NCBI GenBank assembly: GCA_025353525.1
Contig: JANXOO010000055.1
Location: 1 to 8,052 of the forward strand
Length of the DNA stretch: 8,052 bases
Direction: 5' to 3'
DNA from: Schlesneria sp.
GTDB lineage: Bacteria; Planctomycetota; Planctomycetia; Planctomycetales; Planctomycetaceae
Positions 1 through 6,071 of this stretch are shown here, one piece after another. The notes beneath the pieces are model-generated. The model was not told the DNA's origin, ran no database searches, and saw only the letters and a program-made list of their open reading frames with translations. The translations under genes were made by a program, and so were the position numbers. Each line of letters begins with the position of its first letter. The first letter of the stretch is position 1.

Positions 1-29
1 GCCACTCCTTCGAAAGACGAGACCGGCAC

Positions 30-749
30 ATGCTGAATGAAGATCCGAAGTATCAGTCGGGAGCACCGAAGGAACCCGACCACATACCCGAGGGCGCGAT
101 TGTCAGCTCGGATACGCGGCGAGCGAACAGGATTCCGCCCGGCCAGTCCCGCACGAGAAAATGGCCGGTATTGCAATGGGGGCCGATCCCGGAAATTCCG
201 TTCAATGAGTGGACCTTTGAAGTGCGAGGACTGGTTGAACGGCCACTCTCGTTTTGTTGGGATGAGTATCGCCAACTGCCCCGAGTCAAAGTCTTTTCAG
301 ACTTTCATTGTGTGACTCAATGGTCGCGACTGGGAAATGTCTGGGAAGGTGTTTCCATTCGCGAACTGGCCAAGCGGGCCGGGGTCAAACAACAGGCAAA
401 GTTTGTCATCGCGACAGGAAACGACGATGGCTGGACGACCAATATGCCGCTTGCCGACTTTCTGCAACCCGATGTCGTGCTCGCCGATACCCACGACGGC
501 GAACTGATCAGTTTCGACCACGGCGGACCGGTAAGACTGGTCGTCCCGCAGCTCTATGCGTGGAAGAGTGCAAAGTGGTGCCGATCGCTGACGTTTCTAG
601 GCCACGACGAACCGGGGTTATGGGAGAAGCAGGGATATCACAATCATGGCAACCCGTGGCTTGAAGAGCGATTCGGGTCAGAAACCATGCCGCCCGGCTG
701 GAACGAAGAAGAAAACCGATCGATCATCAGCGACGCAGAACCATTCTGA
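30..749 (+). CDS. Sulfite oxidase-fold molybdopterin-dependent oxidoreductase
   Basis: Protein of 239 residues matching the catalytic domain of the sulfite oxidase/YuiH-type molybdopterin oxidoreductases (oxidoreductase molybdopterin-binding domain). The hallmark is DFHCVTQWSRLGNVWEGV at residues 91-108: Cys94 is the expected molybdenum ligand. The PPGQ...PVLQWGPIP lead-in (36-54), the HGGPVRLVVPQLYAWKSAKW stretch (164-183) and the EKQGYHNHGNPW tail (199-210) also fit the family. No signal peptide or membrane segment is visible, so a cytoplasmic enzyme is likely; the substrate cannot be read from sequence. Length is close to the usual 200-240 residues of the short cytoplasmic forms. The ATG at 30 is plausible, but the frame stays open to the left edge (from base 3), so an upstream start is possible and no good ribosome binding site precedes 30. 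The family call is secure; the exact start and reaction are not. Confidence 0.9.
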   Translation: MLNEDPKYQSGAPKEPDHIPEGAIVSSDTRRANRIPPGQSRTRKWPVLQWGPIPEIPFNEWTFEVRGLVERPLSFCWDEYRQLPRVKVFSDFHCVTQWSRLGNVWEGVSIRELAKRAGVKQQAKFVIATGNDDGWTTNMPLADFLQPDVVLADTHDGELISFDHGGPVRLVVPQLYAWKSAKWCRSLTFLGHDEPGLWEKQGYHNHGNPWLEERFGSETMPPGWNEEENRSIISDAEPF

Positions 750-828
750 CCGATGACCTGCTTCAAATGCCACGAGCATCGCGCGTGCTTGCTGGCGAAC
801 ATAATTGCGTATCTGCCCGATTGAGTTT

Positions 829-902
829 ACCGCCAGGTTGCGAAGAACGCGAAGTCAAGTTTCTTTGCCCGGACTTCTTTGCGACCTTCGCGCCTTTGCG
901 GT
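829..902. repeat. Imperfect palindromic intergenic repeat, 74 bp
   Basis: The element begins ACCGCCAGG and ends CCTTTGCGGT. The left arm (829-854) and the reverse complement of the right arm (about 877-902) match at 19 of 26 positions, sharing ACCGC termini and a GCGAAG core. The middle is C/T-rich (about 855-876). Short intergenic elements of the ACCGCAAAGGCGCGAAGG type are, from memory, common in many environmental bacterial genomes including planctomycetes; this is recollection, not a search. It could fold into a hairpin if transcribed. No open reading frame or transposase is attached to it. Its right edge coincides with the end of the protein-like stretch on the minus strand at about 904. 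Confidence 0.6.
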
Positions 903-903
903 A

Positions 904-1131
904 AGAGGTCAACTCGCCAAGGATCACGGCATCTCCAATCAATGGACTCACGCCTCCGCCGAAGCTGCATTGCAGAGCAGATTGATTGTTGAAGAGTCCC
1001 TGAAAATCGCCGTACATCAAGTGGGTGTTATCTTGCAGCAGCGGTACGAACAACTCGCTGTACCCGGCACTCGGGGTTGTCCCGCCGAGATACGACATGC
1101 TCGACCAGGACGTTATACAACTGGCAATCAC
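904..1131 (-). pseudogene. Relic of an outer-membrane beta-barrel-like gene
   Basis: The minus-strand frame starting at GTG 1131 gives about 76 residues that look like real protein rather than a shadow. They contain SYLGGTTPSAGYSELFVPLL, then QDNTHLMYGDFQGLF, then NNQSALQCSFGGGVSPLIG and DAVILGEL. Alternating hydrophobic/aromatic strands of the form 'FVPLLQD..LMYGDFQG' followed by 'GSFGGGVR.LIGD..ILG' resemble the first strands of the inverse-autotransporter-like beta-barrel domain found in large planctomycete surface proteins; this match is from memory. The frame is closed upstream by TGA (1144-1146). Downstream it runs into the 829-902 palindrome, where the translation becomes repeat-derived (YRKGAKVAKK). 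There is no signal peptide, no ribosome binding site and no continuation, so it is read as a fragment left after deletion. It could alternatively be a chance open frame. Confidence 0.4.
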
Positions 1132-1564
1132 TGCGGTCAGCGATCAGTGCAGGCAATCTCACCACGAGTCAGCCCTTTCCCTGGATGGCCGTAGTCAATT
1201 GTCCCCTGGATATGGACTTTATCCCCCGCGAACACCGCCAGGTTCGACCAACGTTGAAAAGTTTCTGTTCGTGAGGGATGTGATGGTTGGAATGTCAATT
1301 CGATGACAGCCAACTGCCGATCGTCATTCACTTTGTGGCAAATCGGGGCGCAAGCGTTCCTTCGGAAATGCGGGCGCGAACCGCGACCATTTTCGTTTTT
1401 TTGTAACACTTTTTCCGGACTTTCGCTTCAGCAAGTGTCGGGTCATTTACAAAGATGCGGCGAATGGAACTCCGCAAGATTGCACATGCCCGATGTTCGT
1501 TTATTTTCTTATTTGACCGAACTTCACAAAACCAGTTCACGATTCAATTGCCGGAGACCCAATC

Positions 1565-2434
1565 ATGACTAAACCACAACCCGACGTCATCGAGAAACGC
1601 CCGACGGGGACGCTGTTGCCTCCAGGATGGCGGGCCGCCAACAACATGGGGTTCACATACAGAGTTCACGACGGCGATTCGTGGGAATCGGTCGCCAAAC
1701 GATTTATGGTCGATGTTAAAGATCTGATCCACTTCAACTTCATGACAACCGTCCCTGCCGAAGTGAACTGGTATCTGAGGAGCTACGTCGGATGCAACAA
1801 GCGAAGCCCGAGCGGCTACAACTGGATGTTCAGCAATAGTGCCCGGCCTGGAATCATCTTCATTCCACCGGCGGATCACGATCCGATCGATGCCGACCCC
1901 GAAGTCCTGTACGCATGGACGCCCGAGAGCGTAAAGAAACTATTGTCGAGTCTGGACGCCGTTGCGAAAGGGATGTCCGGCAATCCTGGCGAACGAATTC
2001 GGAACATGATGAAACTCGCGATTTCTGTTGGATATCCGGCCTGCAAAGATCTCTGGTACTACAATCCGGGTGCAGTACTGTTGTATGTGGGCTTCCACAC
2101 CAACGAAGGGCAACGTCGAGACATGACCAGGTTCACGAAAGGAACCTTCCCGTTTGACGGAGATTCGGGAATGTACGGTCCATGGAGGATTTATCCATTC
2201 AAGGACTTGATGGACGAATTTGCCGCCGGGTTTTCAAATGTGAATTTGTTGAAACACCGTCTCGAATGGATCGACGACCAGATGTACCAGGGTTGGCACC
2301 AGATCGATCTGGCAGATGCGCAGTCGAGTCAGGGCGGCGGCAGCGGATTCGGACCATCGGTGTCAGAATTCGTGGAACACGTCCACTATCTCGCGCAACA
2401 ACCGTCTCACATGTACTCGGCGTTTCAACAGTAA
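1565..2434 (+). CDS. LysM-like domain protein with unknown C-terminal region
   Basis: Protein of 289 residues. Residues 31-56 (TYRVHDGDSWESVAKRF..DVKDLIHFN) have the shape of a LysM motif: YxVxxGDsw.sIA.rf.v....L...N. It is completed after an insertion rich in aromatic residues (about 68-92) by PGIIFIPP at 95-102, the usual 'pG..i.iP' end of LysM. LysM modules bind peptidoglycan or chitin-like glycans, or act as attachment modules. The remaining 185 residues are unrecognised. A helical segment (about 120-155) is followed by a conserved-looking aromatic/glycine region containing DLWYYNPGAVLLYVGFHT (162-179) and DGDSGMYGPWRIYPF (198-212). A Gly/Ser linker (about 254-263) precedes a short C-terminal helix. 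No signal peptide or membrane segment is seen, odd for a cell-wall binder. The ATG at 1565 is supported by GGAGA eight bases upstream. It stands alone and is convergent with the next gene. Confidence 0.75.
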   Translation: MTKPQPDVIEKRPTGTLLPPGWRAANNMGFTYRVHDGDSWESVAKRFMVDVKDLIHFNFMTTVPAEVNWYLRSYVGCNKRSPSGYNWMFSNSARPGIIFIPPADHDPIDADPEVLYAWTPESVKKLLSSLDAVAKGMSGNPGERIRNMMKLAISVGYPACKDLWYYNPGAVLLYVGFHTNEGQRRDMTRFTKGTFPFDGDSGMYGPWRIYPFKDLMDEFAAGFSNVNLLKHRLEWIDDQMYQGWHQIDLADAQSSQGGGSGFGPSVSEFVEHVHYLAQQPSHMYSAFQQ

Positions 2435-2486
2435 AAAAAGAAGGGGGCAACCGCCTTGTACGAGGGGAGAGAACACACCGATTTCG

Positions 2487-2524
2487 TAAAATAAAAGGAT
2501 CGCTTCCACTATCGGAAGCGACCC
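2487..2524 (-). terminator. Rho-independent terminator of the 2609-3112 gene
   Basis: A perfect 8-bp stem TCGCTTCC/GGAAGCGA (2500-2507 with 2514-2521) encloses a 6-base loop. It is extended by two more G-C pairs (2497-2498 with 2523-2524) across one A-C mismatch. Read on the minus strand, the hairpin is followed by TTTTATTTTA (plus-strand 2487-2496), the U-tract of an intrinsic terminator, about 85 bases after the minus-strand stop codon. On the plus strand no T-tract follows, so it probably does not terminate the LysM gene efficiently by this mechanism. Confidence 0.75.
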
Positions 2525-2608
2525 CGTGACTGGCCGTATGTGATTTCAACGTACCGGACATCATGCTAATGATTTCGAACATTCAGCACGATGACGCGGG
2601 CGCCTCGG

Positions 2609-3112
2609 CTATTTCTTCGCTTCTTTTTCAGTCAACGTCATTTCCTTGACGATGACATCCCCTTTTTCATCGCCGATCATAAAACCGATCCGATTCTTCT
2701 TTGAGGCAACGCCGCTTGCGCGGAATGTGAAGTCGTGAGAACGAACTTCTTTGTCAACGCGGATGTCTTCTCGCAAACCGATTTCATGATAGTCGTCGGT
2801 ATCGACGGTTCCAACAAGAATGATGTTACGCGGTTTCGAAGCTGTCAGCTTCATTTTCACGGTATACTGCTGGCCTTCCTTCAGGTCGAGATCGACCTGG
2901 AACACCTGCACATGCCAGTTGTCTCCGCCCAGTTTTGTAGCGTCGAACGTGATCGAATCGTCAACTGCCTTGATCGACCCTTCAGCTCCGTTATGCATTT
3001 CCAGCCGCCATGATTCGGCCTTGTTAATCGGCTTGAACAGGTTTTTCGCTTCGTCGGCGTACGCCACCAGTGAAACAGCCAGAACAGCAGTCATCGCGAG
3101 CAGTTTTTTCAT
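2609..3112 (-). CDS. Small secreted jelly-roll (carbohydrate-binding-like) protein
   Basis: Protein of 167 residues beginning MKKLLAMTAVLAVSLVAYA, a clear Sec signal peptide with an AYA cleavage site before Asp20. The start at 3112 was chosen because of this signal peptide and an AAGGA ribosome binding site seven bases upstream; a longer in-frame start at 3277 would bury the signal peptide. The mature part (20-167) is predicted mostly beta. Residues about 65-100 (NWHVQVFQVDLDL.EGQQYTVKMKLTASKPRNIIL) are typical of the CBM4/9-like galactose-binding jelly-roll fold ('W.v.....dl..G..Y.v.f.aka..'). A final strand is followed by a Lys/Glu-rich tail. It probably binds a glycan in the periplasm or outside the cell, but the ligand is unknown and no catalytic motif is visible. 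It is transcribed divergently from the Gfo/Idh/MocA gene and has its own terminator. Confidence 0.82.
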   Translation of the reverse strand: MKKLLAMTAVLAVSLVAYADEAKNLFKPINKAESWRLEMHNGAEGSIKAVDDSITFDATKLGGDNWHVQVFQVDLDLKEGQQYTVKMKLTASKPRNIILVGTVDTDDYHEIGLREDIRVDKEVRSHDFTFRASGVASKKNRIGFMIGDEKGDVIVKEMTLTEKEAKK

Positions 3113-3119
3113 GATTTGG

Positions 3120-3124
3120 TCCTT
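3120..3124 (-). promoter_or_regulatory. Ribosome binding site fixing the 3112 start
   Basis: On the minus strand AAGGA lies seven bases before the ATG at 3112. It decides between this start and the longer open frame reaching 3277, and places the signal peptide at the N-terminus. Confidence 0.7.
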
Positions 3125-3153
3125 GATCGTTTGCAGAAATGAGAGAGTAACGA

Positions 3154-3176
3154 GCCCGGTATTCTCGGAGCCGGGC
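3154..3176. promoter_or_regulatory. GC-rich hairpin in the divergent intergenic region
   Basis: A 6-bp GCCCGG/CCGGGC stem (3154-3159 with 3171-3176) encloses an 11-base loop. It lies between the divergent starts at 3112 and 3290, and would be in the leader of the minus-strand gene if transcription begins upstream of it. No clear U-tract follows on either strand, so a terminator or attenuator role is not established. I could not place convincing promoters for either gene in 3113-3289. Confidence 0.35.
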
Positions 3177-3289
3177 CACACAAAGTCAATCAAGTGCGAT
3201 TCCATCAAAGCGCTCAGATCGGTCGCAAGTTTGCAGCCCATTGCGGTATGATTCCGACTCCCGAAGCCACACAACACAGGATTCCGACC

Positions 3290-4570
3290 ATGGGCAATTC
3301 GACTCGCCGCCAGTTCGTCAAAAACTCCTCGGTGCTCGCGGCCGCCGCAACTCTGACACCCTGGCTGTTCAATTCCGTCTCGGCTCAGGAAACGACAGAT
3401 CGGGAACTATCAGTGGGAATTATCGGAACCGGTCGGGGAATGGCGCATGCCAACGCCGCGTTAAATGCCAAGGGGGTTTCCATCACTCATGTTTGCGATG
3501 TCGATCAGAACCGGTTGGCGCTCGCGATGAAAACGGTCGAAGGGAGGGGCGCCAAACCTGCCGCAGCTTCGGATCTTCGACGGATGCTCGATGACCCGAA
3601 GCTGGACGCCGTTTTTGTCGCTACATGCAATCACTGGCATGCTCCCGCGACAATCCTGGCCTGTGCAGCGGGGAAGCACGTCTACGTTGAAAAACCGGGA
3701 AGTCACAATGCCCGCGAGGGTGAAATGATGGTCGGAGCGGCCCGAAAACATCGGCGTATCGTCCAGATGGGAAACCAGCGCCGCACGTGGCCCGCTATCC
3801 GCGAAGCGATCGGTAAACTGAAAGCCGGAGTGATCGGAAACGTCGTTTTCGCCCGCTGCTGGTACGACGCCGACCGTAAATCGATCGGCAAGGGAAATCC
3901 CGTCCCCGTCCCGAATTACCTGGACTATTCACTCTGGCAGGGACCGGCTCCTGAACGCCCCTACGTTGACAATCTGGTTCACTATAACTGGCACTGGAGG
4001 TGGCATTGGGGCGGTGGCGAGCTGGCGAACAACGGAATCCATTCTCTGGATGTTGCCCGGTGGGGCCTGGGTGTTGACGCTCCAACCCGGATCAGTTTTC
4101 TGGGGGGACGATATCATTTCGACGATGATCAGGAAACTCCTGATACCGGCGTTGCCGTCTTCGATTTCGGTGACAAAGGATGCAGTTGGGAAGTCAGCAG
4201 TTGCCTCCCTCGCAAAGACGAAAAACACAGCACCGTCATTTTCTACGGCACCGAAGGGACTTTGCATATTACCGACGCGGGATACCGAATCATTGATGTG
4301 AAAGGTGAGGAAGTTGAAAAAGCCGGTGGAACGGGCGGCGAGCAGGAACACATCCAGAATTTCTTCGATTGTATTCGGACAGGTCAGTTACTGAATTCCG
4401 AAATCGAAGAAGGTCAAAAGAGCACGCTGTTATGCCATCTCGGCAATATCTCGTTCAAACTCAAGCGGATGCTGAGATTCGATCCAAAGAACCGATCAAT
4501 CATTGGCGACGAGGAAGCAAACGGCCTTTGGGGTCGCGAATACCGCCCTGGATGGGAACCGGTTGTATGA
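3290..4570 (+). CDS. Tat-exported Gfo/Idh/MocA family oxidoreductase
   Basis: Protein of 426 residues from the ATG at 3290. The N-terminus STRRQFVKNSSVLAAAATL is a twin-arginine (Tat) signal with cleavage likely after NSVSA (about residue 32), so the enzyme should be exported already folded with cofactor. The Rossmann NAD(P)-binding domain starts at 41 with SVGIIGTGRGMA. It includes HVCDVD (67-72), the ATCNHWHAPATILAC segment (111-125) and the family's EKP motif (134-136). The C-terminal alpha/beta domain holds WHWGGGELANNGIHSLDVARWGLG (239-261), which contains the His and Asp expected near the substrate site. Length and layout match the planctomycete secreted Gfo/Idh/MocA paralogues, thought to act on sugars or sugar derivatives; the substrate cannot be deduced. 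The frame is open to 3194, but the Tat motif and a CAGGA nine bases upstream of the ATG support 3290. It is divergent from the secreted jelly-roll gene. Confidence 0.93.
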   Translation: MGNSTRRQFVKNSSVLAAAATLTPWLFNSVSAQETTDRELSVGIIGTGRGMAHANAALNAKGVSITHVCDVDQNRLALAMKTVEGRGAKPAAASDLRRMLDDPKLDAVFVATCNHWHAPATILACAAGKHVYVEKPGSHNAREGEMMVGAARKHRRIVQMGNQRRTWPAIREAIGKLKAGVIGNVVFARCWYDADRKSIGKGNPVPVPNYLDYSLWQGPAPERPYVDNLVHYNWHWRWHWGGGELANNGIHSLDVARWGLGVDAPTRISFLGGRYHFDDDQETPDTGVAVFDFGDKGCSWEVSSCLPRKDEKHSTVIFYGTEGTLHITDAGYRIIDVKGEEVEKAGGTGGEQEHIQNFFDCIRTGQLLNSEIEEGQKSTLLCHLGNISFKLKRMLRFDPKNRSIIGDEEANGLWGREYRPGWEPVV

Positions 4571-4750
4571 CCGCTGCAAGCTTGAATTCGGTTACACATT
4601 GTTGCCGTTTCCTGTGATCCAATCGCGTGCGAAGTGCGTTACAAGGAAAGTGGGATACGATCTTGCTGACTTGCAGGTCTTGACGTTGCATGTCAGTTTG
4701 ATTGTGAGTCCCGGTTCTGTCTGATCGTGATCGAATACCAGATAATGATC

Positions 4751-4757
4751 GAAGGAG
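4751..4757 (+). promoter_or_regulatory. Strong ribosome binding site
   Basis: GAAGGAG lies seven bases before the ATG at 4765 and is the best Shine-Dalgarno match in the window; it supports the start of the membrane protein. A GATAAT just upstream (4741-4746) resembles a -10 box, but no fitting -35 was found, so I do not call a promoter. Confidence 0.65.
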
Positions 4758-4764
4758 TGGCATC

Positions 4765-5397
4765 ATGGGATCAAACGAATTCGAAGGATCACCCAAGACC
4801 TGGCCTCCGTTGGGGATGCCCACGGGAAGTGTTCGGGCACTGCTGACGCTGGTCGTCGTGGCGGTCGTGGTGACGCGACTGGCGCGTGGAGATGAATCGT
4901 TCCACGACAAGGAGCACGATCTGCTTTGGATCGAGACCCTGTTAATTGCAATGTCGCACTACTTCACGTCGCGCCGATTCGTCGAATTGCCGCCCGATTC
5001 CCGCCGTCAACTCGAAGACGACGGCGTGATTGATCGCGAAAGAAACCCGCTTTTTCTGCCCCGGAATTCGATTCGGGTATTCATCGTCTGCGCTTTCGGC
5101 GGTTTGGCATACTATCTTTATCGCGAAGGCCGCCTCGGCGATCACCATGCCGCATCACTGTTAGGGATGCTGGGTGCGTTTATACTGGGTGCCGGGATTC
5201 GCCGAGTCGGGCAGATGTGGCATCGGAATCGGGTCCGATCAGGAGGCGGAACATTGGGTGACCTGAAGGCACTTTGTGTCTTGCTAATGCTGCTGATCGT
5301 TGCAGTCCCCGAATTCCTGAATCAATCCGAAGTTCTGCCTCCGTTCTTTCACCGTATGGCACTCGGGATGATGCTGTTCGACTTCGGTTCGCGGTAA
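4765..5397 (+). CDS. Multi-pass membrane protein of unknown function
   Basis: Protein of 210 residues. After a short hydrophilic N-terminus comes PLGMPTGSVRALLTLVVVAVVV (15-36), a motif leading directly into the first membrane segment. I recall similar 'G.P.GSVRA.LaL' motifs at the start of several small planctomycete membrane proteins, but I know no function. Further hydrophobic segments lie at about 55-67 (short), 102-119, 127-147, 166-183 and 194-207, suggesting four to five membrane passes. A charged loop at 68-100 (SRRFVELPPDSRRQLEDDG...) is probably on one face. No catalytic residues or named domain are recognisable. The start is supported by the GAAGGAG site. It follows the oxidoreductase by 194 bases on the same strand, a gap long enough to make cotranscription uncertain. 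Confidence 0.75.
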   Translation: MGSNEFEGSPKTWPPLGMPTGSVRALLTLVVVAVVVTRLARGDESFHDKEHDLLWIETLLIAMSHYFTSRRFVELPPDSRRQLEDDGVIDRERNPLFLPRNSIRVFIVCAFGGLAYYLYREGRLGDHHAASLLGMLGAFILGAGIRRVGQMWHRNRVRSGGGTLGDLKALCVLLMLLIVAVPEFLNQSEVLPPFFHRMALGMMLFDFGSR

Positions 5398-5441
5398 CCG
5401 GGCAGATTCTGATACTGTTGGGATTCAAAAAGAATCGAATC

Positions 5442-5469
5442 ACGAAAACACGAGAGTACGAACGCACGA
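5442..5469. repeat. ACGA array with 8-bp period
   Basis: ACGA occurs at 5442, 5450, 5458 and 5466, exactly eight bases apart, four times in 28 bases, with variable spacers (AAAC, GAGT... type). On the other strand this is the TCGTG..TCGT pattern typical of short low-complexity intergenic repeats I recall from planctomycete genomes. The last two units also form the left arm of the 11-bp inverted repeat. Confidence 0.55.
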
Positions 5470-5518
5470 CAAAGAGCCGGATAACGACGATTTGTAATCG
5501 GTCTGGGCGTGCGTTCGT
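5458..5518. repeat. 11-bp perfect inverted repeat
   Basis: ACGAACGCACG (5458-5468) is the exact reverse complement of CGTGCGTTCGT (5508-5518), with 39 bases between them. Together with the adjoining hairpin at 5520-5539 it could form a two-stem RNA or DNA structure downstream of the membrane protein gene. There are no target-site duplications or coding content to prove a mobile element. Confidence 0.55.
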
Positions 5519-5519
5519 C

Positions 5520-5539
5520 ACGGGTCTGCACAGACCCGT
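5520..5539. terminator. Strong hairpin, possible terminator
   Basis: ACGGGTCT (5520-5527) pairs perfectly with AGACCCGT (5532-5539) around a four-base GCAC loop. It lies 123 bases after the stop of the membrane protein gene, and the sequence is an 18-base perfect palindrome at its core. Only two or three T residues follow on the plus strand, so it is a weak candidate for an intrinsic terminator. It may equally be part of the repeat element it adjoins. Confidence 0.35.
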
Positions 5540-5714
5540 TATCCCGATCCGCGTTTCATCTGTGGCTAAAATCATTCGTTCATGAATTCATTTGGTGAGG
5601 AACCACAATTGTTGATTTCCGTTGCCGGTGCCCACGATCCGATGACGATAATGGCGAACTTTTGAATCTGATCTTTCTGTTATTGAACACGTAGTAATCA
5701 GGATTAGTAAGGTA

Positions 5715-6047
5715 GTGAAAGTAGAGCTTTCCGCTGTCGACCTATTTGTTCTCGAGTCGTTGACATTCTATGCCGCAGCACTTCGACAGTTTTTGATGAA
5801 GCCAGTCGCTTTGGCGGAGCATTTCAATATGCGCGTACCAACGCACGACATCACACAGCGACTTGGCTCATTGTCGCGGTTGCAGAAATCAGGAATGATT
5901 AGTGTCCTTACGTCTCGAGTTAACGAGCCTTACACAGGCGATTTGTATGACCTCTCAAGGCTAGTACTGAAAAAACGCGTTCCCGCCACCGTGAAAATCA
6001 CACCGCTTGGAGCTCGGGCCTGGGAATTGGTCGCAATTCCCGACTGA
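5715..6047 (+). CDS. Winged-helix-like protein, probably the N-terminal part of a split gene
   Basis: 110 residues from a GTG start at 5715 (weak AAGG three bases upstream; no ATG exists in the open frame above). The layout suggests a winged-helix fold. Helices at about 5-25 and 30-38 are followed by a likely recognition helix at about 45-60 (DITQRLGSLSRLQKSGMI), then a wing and the closing VKITPLGARAWELVAIPD (93-110). The latter resembles the 'y.LT..G...WE' end of transcription-regulator-like winged helices. DNA binding is an inference and no target is known. The frame ends at TGA 6045-6047 directly after ...IPD, and the same frame then stays open for 516 more bases to 6563. TGA is one base from TGG (Trp), and 'PDW' would fit what I recall of related planctomycete proteins. 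This is therefore most likely the first part of a 281-residue protein interrupted by a nonsense codon. Confidence 0.6.
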   Translation: MKVELSAVDLFVLESLTFYAAALRQFLMKPVALAEHFNMRVPTHDITQRLGSLSRLQKSGMISVLTSRVNEPYTGDLYDLSRLVLKKRVPATVKITPLGARAWELVAIPD

Positions 6048-6071
6048 GACAGGAATTACACGAGTGAAGAT

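Larger units (their letters stand above)
750..1564. other. Long intergenic region with relic and repeat
   Basis: About 815 bases lie between the oxidoreductase stop and the LysM gene start with no intact gene on either strand. It contains a 74-bp imperfect palindrome and, directly beside it, a minus-strand stretch that reads like a decayed beta-barrel gene (both listed separately). From about 1150 to 1550 I see no protein-like reading frame. The open frames there have low-complexity, shadow-like translations. A/T-rich tracts near 1388-1412 and 1500-1516 could belong to a promoter for the downstream gene, but I could not place convincing -35/-10 boxes. A GGAGA ribosome binding site sits just before the LysM gene start. 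Confidence 0.6.
5398..5714. other. Repeat-rich intergenic region
   Basis: About 317 bases without a gene. The first half contains a GATTC/GAATC mini-dyad (5422-5436), an ACGA array of 8-bp period, an 11-bp inverted repeat and a strong hairpin (the last three listed separately). These are followed near 5551-5570 by CCGCGTTTCATCTGTGGCTA, which resembles another short intergenic sequence I recall from many bacterial genomes. The second half (about 5580-5714) shows no structure that I can support. No promoter for the gene at 5715 is evident. Confidence 0.5.

Noticed and set aside
780..800. 13-base match TTGCTGGCGAACA shared with about 6565-6577
   Set aside because: A single 13-mer match in 8 kb is close to chance, and the flanks do not align.
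1229..1252. Second copy of ACCGCCAGGTT (also at 829)
   Set aside because: Only 11 bases are shared and no right arm follows; matches of this length are expected by chance in 8 kb.
1137..1409. Minus-strand ORF with a stretch reading AVFAGDKVHIQGTIDYGHPGKG
   Set aside because: The short stretch looks faintly protein-like, but the rest does not, and I cannot link it to the barrel relic frame next to it; not enough to call a gene.
3113..3277. N-terminal extension of the minus-strand gene to 3277 (222 residues)
   Set aside because: It would place the Sec signal peptide in the interior; the start at 3112 has an AAGGA site at the right distance.
3194..3289. Longer start of the Gfo/Idh/MocA gene at 3194
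   Set aside because: The extension has no protein-like features and would move the twin-arginine signal away from the N-terminus.
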